Source: Hyphomicrobiales bacterium
GTDB lineage: Bacteria; Pseudomonadota; Alphaproteobacteria; Rhizobiales; Aestuariivirgaceae
Direction: 5' to 3'
NCBI GenBank assembly: GCA_020029455.1
Contig: JAIBJH010000001.1
Coordinates: forward strand, 1 to 40,152
DNA length: 40,152 nt
Positions 28,560-36,430 of this stretch are shown here, one piece after another. Every line of letters begins with the position of its first letter. The stretch's first letter is position 1. The translations under genes and the position numbers were made by a program. The notes below the pieces were generated by a model. The model was not told the origin of the DNA, ran no database searches, and was given only the letters and a program-made list of their open reading frames with translations.

Positions 28560-29906
28560 ATGTTCGAGAAGATCCTCATTGCCAATCGGGGCGAGATTGC
28601 GCTCCGCGTGCTGCGCGCCTGCCGTGAACTCGGCATCCACACGGTGGCTGTTCACTCCACGGCCGATGCCGATGCAATGCATGTGAAGCTCGCCGATGAA
28701 AGCGTCTGCATCGGCCCACCGCCCGCCAAGGACAGCTATCTCAATGTTGCTTCCATCGTTTCGGCCTGCGAGATCACTGGAGCCGAGGCTGTCCATCCCG
28801 GCTACGGCTTTCTCTCCGAGAACGCGCGCTTTGCCGAAATCCTGAAGGAACACGATATCAAGTTCATAGGCCCTTCGGCGGAAAACATCCGCACCATGGG
28901 AGACAAGATCGAAGCTAAGCGCACGGCCAAGGCGCTGGGCATTCCAGTCGTACCCGGCTCAGAAGGCGGTGTTGCTGATATTGCCGAAGCACGGCGGGCG
29001 GCAAAATCCATTGGCTACCCCGTCATCATCAAGGCAACGGCAGGCGGCGGCGGCCGCGGCATGAAGGTCGCGCGCAACGAAGACGACCTCGAAATTGCGA
29101 TGGCAACCGCCCAGACCGAAGCCAAGGCCGCCTTCGGCAATGGCGAAGTCTATATCGAGAAGTATCTCGAGAAGCCTCGCCACATCGAGATTCAAGTGCT
29201 TGGCGATGGCCAGGGCAACGCCGTGCACCTGGGCGAGCGCGATTGTTCGCTGCAGCGCCGCCACCAGAAGATTTGGGAAGAGGCACACTCCCCTGCCCTC
29301 AATGCCCACCAGCGTGATGAAATCGGGGCGCGCGTCGCCAAGGCAATGCGCGAACTGAGTTATGAGGGCGTGGGCACCATCGAATTCCTTTATGAGAATG
29401 ACGAATTCTACTTCATCGAGATGAACACGCGCTTGCAAGTGGAACATCCGGTGACGGAAGCAATCACTGGGCTCGACCTCGTGCAAGAGCAAATCCGGGT
29501 GGCCTCTGGCGCGAAGTTGGCGATGACGCAGGAAGATATCCAATTCTCAGGTCATGCCATTGAATGCCGCATCAATGCCGAAAACCCAGCAACCTTCGCG
29601 CCATCGCCGGGCCGCGTCGACTCGGTGCACTTCCCGGGCGGTCTCGGCGTGCGCGTCGACAGCGCACTTTATTCCGGTTACCGCATCCCTCCCTACTATG
29701 ACAGCCTCATCGGCAAGCTGATCGTCTTCGGCAAAACGCGCGCCGAATGCATGATGCGGCTGCGCCGCTCGCTCTCCGAATTCGTGGTGGATGGCGTTGA
29801 AACCACCATTCCGCTGTTCCAGAATCTGCTGCTCGAGAATGACATCATCGACGGACACTATGATATCCATTGGCTCGAGAAATACCTCGAGCGCAACACT
29901 CCCTGA
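28560..29906 (+). CDS. accC: Acetyl-CoA carboxylase biotin carboxylase subunit
   Basis: [26 protein letters not shown]...[10 protein letters not shown]...[16 protein letters not shown]. Confidence 0.97.
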   Translation: MFEKILIANRGEIALRVLRACRELGIHTVAVHSTADADAMHVKLADESVCIGPPPAKDSYLNVASIVSACEITGAEAVHPGYGFLSENARFAEILKEHDIKFIGPSAENIRTMGDKIEAKRTAKALGIPVVPGSEGGVADIAEARRAAKSIGYPVIIKATAGGGGRGMKVARNEDDLEIAMATAQTEAKAAFGNGEVYIEKYLEKPRHIEIQVLGDGQGNAVHLGERDCSLQRRHQKIWEEAHSPALNAHQRDEIGARVAKAMRELSYEGVGTIEFLYENDEFYFIEMNTRLQVEHPVTEAITGLDLVQEQIRVASGAKLAMTQEDIQFSGHAIECRINAENPATFAPSPGRVDSVHFPGGLGVRVDSALYSGYRIPPYYDSLIGKLIVFGKTRAECMMRLRRSLSEFVVDGVETTIPLFQNLLLENDIIDGHYDIHWLEKYLERNTP

Positions 29907-29910
29907 TTCC

Positions 29911-30555
29911 ATGACCGCGATTACGCCGCAAATCCTGCTCCGGGCCTATGCGGCGGGTGTCTTTCCCATGGCGGAAAGCGCCGATGACCCTGCCCTCTAC
30001 TGGATCGAACCGGACGAGCGCGGCGTATTACCACTCGATCACTTCCATGTCTCTCGCTCGCTGCGCAAGTCCGTGCGGCAGAGGAAGTACGAAATCCGCA
30101 TCGACACGGCCTTTGGCGATGTGATCCGCGCCTGCGCCGAGAAACGCCCCGGACGCAAGGATACATGGATCAACAGCCGCATCATCTCGCTCTACACCCA
30201 ACTCCATAGGATCAACTGCGCCCACTCGTTAGAGGCGTGGAGAGATGGCAAACTCGTCGGCGGTCTCTATGGCGTGAAGATCGGCGCCGCCTTTTTCGGT
30301 GAAAGCATGTTCAGTCGCGAGACGGACGCCAGCAAGGTTTGCCTGGTGCATCTCGTGGCGCGCCTTCGCTTTGGCGGCTTCACGCTGCTCGATGCGCAAT
30401 TCGTCAACCACCACCTGACCCAGTTCGGCGCCATCGCCGTCAAGAAAGTGGAGTATCACAGATTGCTGGAGCCAGCGCTTGCAGGGGAGGCTGATTTCAA
30501 GACCTTCTCCGCCGACCAAGATATTGAAAAAGTAATAGAATTGGCAACTACTTGA
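29911..30555 (+). CDS. aat: Leucyl/phenylalanyl-tRNA--protein transferase
   Basis: [48 protein letters not shown]...[19 protein letters not shown]. Confidence 0.95.
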   Translation: MTAITPQILLRAYAAGVFPMAESADDPALYWIEPDERGVLPLDHFHVSRSLRKSVRQRKYEIRIDTAFGDVIRACAEKRPGRKDTWINSRIISLYTQLHRINCAHSLEAWRDGKLVGGLYGVKIGAAFFGESMFSRETDASKVCLVHLVARLRFGGFTLLDAQFVNHHLTQFGAIAVKKVEYHRLLEPALAGEADFKTFSADQDIEKVIELATT

Positions 30556-30656
30556 GCCTATTGCCTTTCCCGGCCCGTTCCGCCATAAGCCCGCTCAACC
30601 AAAGGCATCTGGCCGGTGGCTGAACGGAAGATCTGGGCAACCAGATAGAGGTTCAG

Positions 30657-30703
30657 GCCAAAATCCCGAAAAGTTGTTCGACTTTTCGGACAAGGATTTT
30701 GGC
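30657..30703. repeat. Nested inverted repeat between aat and rpsF
   Basis: GCCAAAATCC-CGAAAAGT-tgttcg-ACTTTTCG-gacaa-GGATTTTGGC; both arm pairs perfect. Confidence 0.85.
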
Positions 30704-30755
30704 CCAAGAACAACGTCTTCCGGTGTTACCGCTCTTGTCTGACCGGTCTTTTGAA

Positions 30756-30819
30756 CCTTTCTCACTGAAGGTGTTTGAAAGAGGCTTCGCGCCGGTGCCT
30801 TCGGGAAATGTGAGAAAGG
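30756..30819 (+). promoter_or_regulatory. Putative rpsF 5'-leader hairpin sequestering the ribosome-binding site
   Basis: CCTTTCTCAC...GTGAGAAAGG 10-bp perfect stem whose 3' arm overlaps the SD, 10 nt before the rpsF ATG; inner GAAGG/CCTTC helix. Confidence 0.6.
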
Positions 30820-30829
30820 AAAGCCAAGC

Positions 30830-31195
30830 ATGGCATTTTATGAACATGTGTTCCTGGTTCGCCAAGACGCAACCACCGCCCAAGTCGATGGGCTGGTGGA
30901 ACACTATAAGGGCGTGATCGCTGCAGGCGGCGCCAAGGTGGAGAAGGTGGAAAGCTGGGGCGTCAAGTCCCTCACCTACCGCATCAAGAAGAATCGCAAG
31001 GCCCACATGGTGCTCCTCAACATCTCGGGCCCCTATGCACCGATCGCCGAGGTGGAGCGCCAGGAATCGATTTCCGAAGACGTGATCCGCTTCATGACGG
31101 TGCGCGTCGAAGAGCTGGAAGGTGGTCCGTCGGCCATGATGCGCCGCTCTGAACGCCGCCGCGACGATGAAGATGTGACAGAGGAGTTCAACTGA
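30830..31195 (+). CDS. rpsF: 30S ribosomal protein S6
   Basis: [65 protein letters not shown]. Confidence 0.98.
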   Translation: MAFYEHVFLVRQDATTAQVDGLVEHYKGVIAAGGAKVEKVESWGVKSLTYRIKKNRKAHMVLLNISGPYAPIAEVERQESISEDVIRFMTVRVEELEGGPSAMMRRSERRRDDEDVTEEFN

Positions 31196-31434
31196 TGGCT
31201 GAAGCACAAGCCCGCCGGCCGTTTTTCCGCCGTAGGAAAACCTGCCCCTTCTCTGGCTCCAACGCGCCAAAGATCGACTACAAGGACGTCCGCATGCTGC
31301 AGCGCTACATTTCCGAGCGCGGCAAGATCGTGCCATCCCGCATTTCTGCAGTCTCAACCAAGAAGCAGCGTGAGCTCGCCCAGGCGATCAAGCGCGCCCG
31401 CTTCCTGGGCCTGCTGCCATACGTGATCGGTTAA
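31195..31434 (+). CDS. rpsR: 30S ribosomal protein S18
   Basis: [72 protein letters not shown]. Confidence 0.98.
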   Translation: MAEAQARRPFFRRRKTCPFSGSNAPKIDYKDVRMLQRYISERGKIVPSRISAVSTKKQRELAQAIKRARFLGLLPYVIG

Positions 31435-31444
31435 GGAGGACAAT

Positions 31445-32026
31445 ATGGAAGTCATTCTTCTCGAACGTGTCTCCAAGCTCGGCCACATGGGCGAAGTTGT
31501 GAAGGTGAAGGAGGGCTATGCCCGTAACTTCCTTCTGCCGCGCGGCAAGGCACTGCGTGCCAACGAGGCCAACAAGGCCAAGTTCGAAACCCAGCGCGCC
31601 AGCCTTGAGGCCAAGAATGCAGACGCCCGCAAGGGTGCTGAAGCTGAAGCCAAGAAGGTTGATGGCAAGAGCTTTGTCATCATCCGCCAAGCCGGTGAAT
31701 CAGGCCAGCTCTATGGTTCCGTTTCCCCGCGCGACATCGCCGAGGCAGCATCCGCTGCAACAGGCGTTGCCGTGAACCGCAACCATGTGGAGCTTCTGAG
31801 CCCCATCAAGACCATCGGCGTTTATACAGTGGCTGTGGCGCTTCATCCTGAAGTGTCGGTCAATGTGCAGGTGAACGTCGCCCGCTCCGAGGACGAAGCC
31901 GCGGCACAAGCCCGTGGTGAAGTGCTCACGGGTCCCGCCTCTGACCGCGCTGAAGTGCGCGCCCAGGCCGAAGCTCTCTTTGAGGAAGCGGAAGCCGAAC
32001 GTGCCGCCGAGGAAGCCAAGGGCTGA
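31445..32026 (+). CDS. rplI: 50S ribosomal protein L9
   Basis: [48 protein letters not shown]. Confidence 0.98.
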   Translation: MEVILLERVSKLGHMGEVVKVKEGYARNFLLPRGKALRANEANKAKFETQRASLEAKNADARKGAEAEAKKVDGKSFVIIRQAGESGQLYGSVSPRDIAEAASAATGVAVNRNHVELLSPIKTIGVYTVAVALHPEVSVNVQVNVARSEDEAAAQARGEVLTGPASDRAEVRAQAEALFEEAEAERAAEEAKG

Positions 32027-32050
32027 TCCTTCGGTCCTTGCGAAATCAAA

Positions 32051-32078
32051 ACCGCCCGGCCCAATCCGGGCGGTTTTT
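32051..32078 (+). terminator. Rho-independent terminator after rplI
   Basis: ACCGCCCGG-cccaat-CCGGGCGGTTTTT. Confidence 0.92.
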
Positions 32079-32881
32079 CATTGTGCGGTTGCTTCGAGCG
32101 TTGTGACGCCTGCTGCACTCACGATGCGTCCTCCGCCATTGTCGCACATCACGCTGAAGGTCTGTCCTGCCGTCAGCGGCGCCACGCAGCGATAGTCAAA
32201 TTTCCGCGGCACACTGCCTTGCACGACCGAAAGCTGGTTCAACATCAAGGTTGCCTGCAGCGGCCCATGCACCAGCAGGCCGTCATAGCCTTCCACATCC
32301 CGCGCATATGGTAGATCGTAGTGTATGCGATGGCCATTGAAGGTGAGTGCAGAGAAACGGAACAACAGCAACGGAGACGCCTCGACCTTCCATTGCAATT
32401 CGCCGGGCGGCATTTGCTGCGCCTCAGGCGATTGCCTGGCAATGCCGCCATCCCGGAACAGCAGATCATGGCGCTCCCGCACCACAAGACTACCACGCGC
32501 ACTGAGCTCATGGACCACCGAGACGATACACAATCTGCCACTTGCGCCGTCGCGCCACTTGATGTCGGCAATGCGCGAGACCCGCTCCACCTCATCGCCA
32601 CGCCGAAATGAACTGAACGTCTCTACACTCCCTCCCGCCCACATGCGCTTGGGCAGATCAATGGGTGGCAGGAACAGCCCCTTCTTCTCAGCACCATCCG
32701 GCCCGAGATTTTCAGGCGGATGCGCAGGGATAGCAAGGCACCAATGCAACCCGGGTGGGCAAGAGGCATTGAACAGGTGCGGGGAAAGCGTTGCGCGAAA
32801 TTGTTCAGCGACCCGCTCCGTCACCACATCGTGGCGCGTCACACTGCGCCCGATCCAATCCTTGAAATCATCCTGCGCCAT
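32078..32881 (-). CDS. FAS1-like dehydratase / mesaconyl-C4-CoA hydratase-like protein
   Basis: 267 aa; PPGLHWCLAIPAHPPENLGPDGAEKKGLFLPPIDLPKRMWAGGSVETFSSFRRGDEVERVSRI...RERHDLLFRD. Confidence 0.8.
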   Translation of the reverse strand: MAQDDFKDWIGRSVTRHDVVTERVAEQFRATLSPHLFNASCPPGLHWCLAIPAHPPENLGPDGAEKKGLFLPPIDLPKRMWAGGSVETFSSFRRGDEVERVSRIADIKWRDGASGRLCIVSVVHELSARGSLVVRERHDLLFRDGGIARQSPEAQQMPPGELQWKVEASPLLLFRFSALTFNGHRIHYDLPYARDVEGYDGLLVHGPLQATLMLNQLSVVQGSVPRKFDYRCVAPLTAGQTFSVMCDNGGGRIVSAAGVTTLEATAQ

Positions 32882-32887
32882 GCGGGG

Positions 32888-33151
32888 CTACAGCTTCTTC
32901 TCGGTGCAATTCATGCCGGGCAGAGCCACCTGCTCATAGCTATTGGCCTCATGTTTGCGGCGAAGTTCGGCGCAATCAGCCAGGGGCTTCGTGAGGGGCG
33001 GTGGCACACCTTCCGTCAATTCCTCGATTGGCTGGGCTTCGTGAAAGAACTTGTCATGCCCTTCCCAGTTCAGCGCGGACACTTGCTGCGGGCATAGCGC
33101 CCCTAGCCAAAGGGCCGCCGCCAAGCCAGACTGCCACCAGCGATGAATCAC
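32888..33151 (-). CDS. Hypothetical small secreted protein (GTG start)
   Basis: VIHRWWQSGLAAALWLGALCPQQVSALNWEGHDKFFHEAQPIEELTEGVPPPLTKPLADCAELRRKHEANSYEQVALPGMNCTEKKL; signal peptide-like N-terminus. Confidence 0.5.
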   Translation of the reverse strand: MIHRWWQSGLAAALWLGALCPQQVSALNWEGHDKFFHEAQPIEELTEGVPPPLTKPLADCAELRRKHEANSYEQVALPGMNCTEKKL

Positions 33152-34705
33152 GCCCCTCTTCCCGAAGCTTCCACGCACTTTCACCTGCCCACCTTCAGGC
33201 GCTGGGCCGGGTACGTGGCGCTGTGCATCGGCATGTTCATGGCGATTCTCGACATCCAGGTGGTCGTCACCTCGCTTCATGTCATCGAAGAGGACCTTGG
33301 CATCGGCCCCGAACGCATGAGCTGGGTGCAGACATCCTATCTCATTGCCGAGGTTGTCGCCATTCCGATCATTGGCCTCCTGATGCGGGTCTTTGCCAAG
33401 CGCCGGCTCTTCGCCATCGCCATTGTGCTGTTTACCATTGCTTCCGCCGGATGCGCAGCAAGCTTTGGGTTCTGGGATCTGATGTTCTGGCGGGTGCTGC
33501 AAGGCTTCGCCGGCGGCGTCCTCATCCCGCTCGTCTTCTCGGCCGTCTTCCTGATGTTCCCCAAAGGCATCGAACAGACTCTTGCCACCACGGTCGGTGG
33601 TTTTCTCGCCATCCTCGGTCCCACGCTTGGCCCCCTTATTGGCGGATGGATTACCGAGAACACCTCCTGGCATTGGGTGTTTCTCATCAATATCGCGCCC
33701 GGCATCTTGGCGCTTGTTGTTGGTGTCCTCGCTCTTCCGAAAGAAAGCCCCAATTGGCGGGTCCTCAAGGAACTCGATTGGCTGACTCTGATTGCCTTCG
33801 GTCTGTCATTGGCGCTGTTGATTGTCGGTCTCAAGGAGGCTCCAAAACACGGCTGGCTGAGTACCACCGTTCTTGGTTATTTCGTCGTCTCGGCAATTTG
33901 CCTCGTCCTCTCTCTTCGCCGGGCCTCCTCGGCTATTCACTTCTATTTGTTGCGCGATCGTGCACTCGCCTTCGGCTGCGCCATAAGTTTCCTCTTTGGC
34001 TTTGTGTTGTTCGCAACCGTCTATATTCTTCCCGTGTTCCTGGCCTTTGTCCGCGGCCACGGGCCCCTTGCCATCGGCCTCATCACCGTCGTGATGGGCG
34101 TCACACAGATCTTCGTGGCCCCCTTCATCGTGCAGATTGACCGCTATTTCGATGCCCGTCTGCTCACGGCGCTGGGCTTTGCTGTCTTTGGCGTGGGCCT
34201 CGGCCTCAACGCCTTCCTGACAGTCAACTCGGACTACAACGAAGTCTTCTGGCCCCAGGTAATCCGCGGCGCGACGGTCATGTTCTGCGTGCTGCCATCG
34301 ATCCGCATTGCACTTGCCTTGCAGCCGCTCTCCCAGGTGAACGACGCCTCTGGCCTCTTTAATGTTGTCCGCAATATCGGTGGCGCCATCGGCATTGCCG
34401 TCATGGATACCATCATGTTCACCCGTGGCCCCGAATATGGTGATTGGTTGTTGGAACTTCTCAAGACTGATCCTGCCGCCGCTGCAAGCTATCTTGGATT
34501 GACGCCGGAGGATGTTCCCGCGCCCGATGATGCCATGGGTCTCCTGGGCATCATGGACTCGATTGAACCCGCCGCTCTTACCCTTGCCATCAATGAATGC
34601 TGGTGGCTGTTGGCCGCCGCATCTCTCGCAACGCTTCCGATTCTATGGTGGATGGGCCCGGTTGAAAGCTCAAAGCCCGTCCGCACAATGAAAAAGGAAG
34701 CATGA
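33143..34705 (+). CDS. DHA2-type (EmrB/QacA-like) MFS transporter
   Basis: 520 aa, about 14 TMS; GMFMAILDIQVVVTSLHVIEEDLGIGPERMSWVQTSYLIAEVVAIPI...GFAGGVLIPLVFSAVFLMFPK. Confidence 0.9.
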   Translation: MNHAPLPEASTHFHLPTFRRWAGYVALCIGMFMAILDIQVVVTSLHVIEEDLGIGPERMSWVQTSYLIAEVVAIPIIGLLMRVFAKRRLFAIAIVLFTIASAGCAASFGFWDLMFWRVLQGFAGGVLIPLVFSAVFLMFPKGIEQTLATTVGGFLAILGPTLGPLIGGWITENTSWHWVFLINIAPGILALVVGVLALPKESPNWRVLKELDWLTLIAFGLSLALLIVGLKEAPKHGWLSTTVLGYFVVSAICLVLSLRRASSAIHFYLLRDRALAFGCAISFLFGFVLFATVYILPVFLAFVRGHGPLAIGLITVVMGVTQIFVAPFIVQIDRYFDARLLTALGFAVFGVGLGLNAFLTVNSDYNEVFWPQVIRGATVMFCVLPSIRIALALQPLSQVNDASGLFNVVRNIGGAIGIAVMDTIMFTRGPEYGDWLLELLKTDPAAAASYLGLTPEDVPAPDDAMGLLGIMDSIEPAALTLAINECWWLLAAASLATLPILWWMGPVESSKPVRTMKKEA

Positions 34706-35964
34706 CGCCCAAACTCCCCAAGTCCATGGCACGCATGATTGAGCAGGTCGCCGACTGCCTGCCCCAGTTCACACGTTTGCCGAGCATCTTTGCGGACACC
34801 TTCTCCAACACTTTCACCACCACCCTGAAACCGCAAAATGACGGCGGCGTCTTTGTGATTACCGGCGACATTCCGGCCATGTGGCTGCGCGACTCGGCGG
34901 CACAGGTCCGGCCCTATCTGCAACTGGCAAAGACAGATGAGCAATTCGCCGCGCTGATCGCCGGCGTAGTCAAGCGCCAGATGAAATATGTTCTGATTGA
35001 TCCTTACGCCAACGCCTTCAATGAGACCGCCAACGGTCGCTGTCACAATCGCGACAAGACGGAGATGAGCGCCTGGATCTGGGAGCGCAAATACGAACTC
35101 GACTCCTTGTGTGCGCCGCTGCTGCTCTCCCATGATCTCTGGAAAACCACTGGACAAACAGATCATCTCGACCAAAGTTTCCTCAACGGAGCGCGGCTGA
35201 TTGTTGCGACGATTGCGCAAGAACAACACCACGAAACCTCACCCTACTCGTTTGAACGCCTCGAAGGACCACCGTCAGACACTCTTACTAACGAAGGCCG
35301 CGGAAACCCCGTCGCTTACACGGGCATGAGCTGGTCCGGCTTCCGCCCGAGCGATGATGCCTGCGCCTACAATTATCTGATCCCATCAAACATGATGGCG
35401 GCAACGGCACTCACTCGTCTCGCAGGTCTTCCACTTGCAGATGATCAGTTGAAAGTCAGCGCCGTAAAGCTTGCCACGGAAATCCGCGAAGGCATCGAGA
35501 CTTTTGGCAAGGTTGAACATCCGCAACTCGGCACAATCTACGCTTATGAAACGGACGGCCTCGGCAATTACAACCTGATGGATGACGCCAACGTGCCGAG
35601 CCTCCTCTCCACGCCTTACATCGACTATTGCGCCAAGAACGATCCCATCTACCTGGCGACACGGAAGTTCGTCTTGAGTGACGAGAACCCGTTCCACTAC
35701 CGGGGCAAAGCCGCTGCCGGAATCGGCAGTCCCCACACGCCGAAGGACCACATCTGGCCTATAGCCCTCTGCATGCAGGCACTCACCTCCACATCTCGGG
35801 ATGAAAAGCTCTCCTTGCTGGAATCACTTCTCCGCACCGATGCCGAAACCGGGCTGATGCATGAGAGTTTCCACAAGGATGATGCTGCGCAGTTCACAAG
35901 GCCTTGGTTTGCCTGGGCAAACTCGTTGTTTGCAGAAATGGTGATGGATTTGTGCGGATTTTGA
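34702..35964 (+). CDS. Glycoside hydrolase family 125 (DUF1237) protein
   Basis: ITGDIPAMWLRDSAAQVRPYL...CHNRDKTEMSAWIWERKYELDSLCAPL...GMSWSGFRPSDDACAYNYLIPSNMMA; ATGA overlap with the MFS stop. Confidence 0.88.
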   Translation: MTPKLPKSMARMIEQVADCLPQFTRLPSIFADTFSNTFTTTLKPQNDGGVFVITGDIPAMWLRDSAAQVRPYLQLAKTDEQFAALIAGVVKRQMKYVLIDPYANAFNETANGRCHNRDKTEMSAWIWERKYELDSLCAPLLLSHDLWKTTGQTDHLDQSFLNGARLIVATIAQEQHHETSPYSFERLEGPPSDTLTNEGRGNPVAYTGMSWSGFRPSDDACAYNYLIPSNMMAATALTRLAGLPLADDQLKVSAVKLATEIREGIETFGKVEHPQLGTIYAYETDGLGNYNLMDDANVPSLLSTPYIDYCAKNDPIYLATRKFVLSDENPFHYRGKAAAGIGSPHTPKDHIWPIALCMQALTSTSRDEKLSLLESLLRTDAETGLMHESFHKDDAAQFTRPWFAWANSLFAEMVMDLCGF

Positions 35965-36168
35965 CTAGCGGGTTACGCAGGTCCCGGACCGCGCAAAATA
36001 TATATTTGTGACTCCACCACAGGTCCCCTTGACGCCTGTCAAGCGGACGCCCCGGAGTTATCCCCCGCCGTCATCAAACTGTGACTTAAGTGCCGAATCC
36101 ACCTTGAGCTTCCCCTGAGAATCGGATGATCATCTGGGCACGAAAAAGGAGACGCGGCGGGCGGCCTA

Positions 36169-36209
36169 CTATATCTGGTATTAACCTTGCGTTAACACAC
36201 TAGCTATTG
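36169..36209. promoter_or_regulatory. Candidate tandem NrdR boxes upstream of nrdJ
   Basis: CTATATCTGG (36169-36178) and CTAGCTATTG (36200-36209), each 8/10 to the CWATATATWG core, starts 31 bp apart. Confidence 0.35.
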
Positions 36210-36281
36210 ACGAAAACGTGGGCTTGTCATAGAGTACGTATCCAAGTTCGTGAGGCCAAAAGGTGGGTAACCAAGTGGGTT

Positions 36282-36399
36282 GGGCAAGAGGCTTGCCCTG
36301 ATCCCTGCCACACGAATTTGGGGGCGAAATACGCCAAGACAGGAAGTGGTGTTGAACACGGGTTGGGACAAACCCGTGGGCGCTTGCGCGCGCCCACGG
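36282..36399 (+). promoter_or_regulatory. Structured nrdJ leader with three strong hairpins, two mutually exclusive
   Basis: GGGCAAG-agg-CTTGCCC; CACGGGTT-gggaca-AACCCGTG (36357-36378); CCGTGGGCGC-ttgcgc-GCGCCCACGG (36374-36399). Confidence 0.55.
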
Positions 36400-36430
36400 A
36401 TCAAAAAGAACATAGAAAAGGGCGACTATT

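Noticed and set aside
36210-36430. Canonical cobalamin riboswitch upstream of B12-dependent nrdJ
   Set aside because: A CCTGCCAC-like stretch occurs near 36304 but I could not find a convincing complete B12 box or the conserved core around it; reported only as a structured leader.
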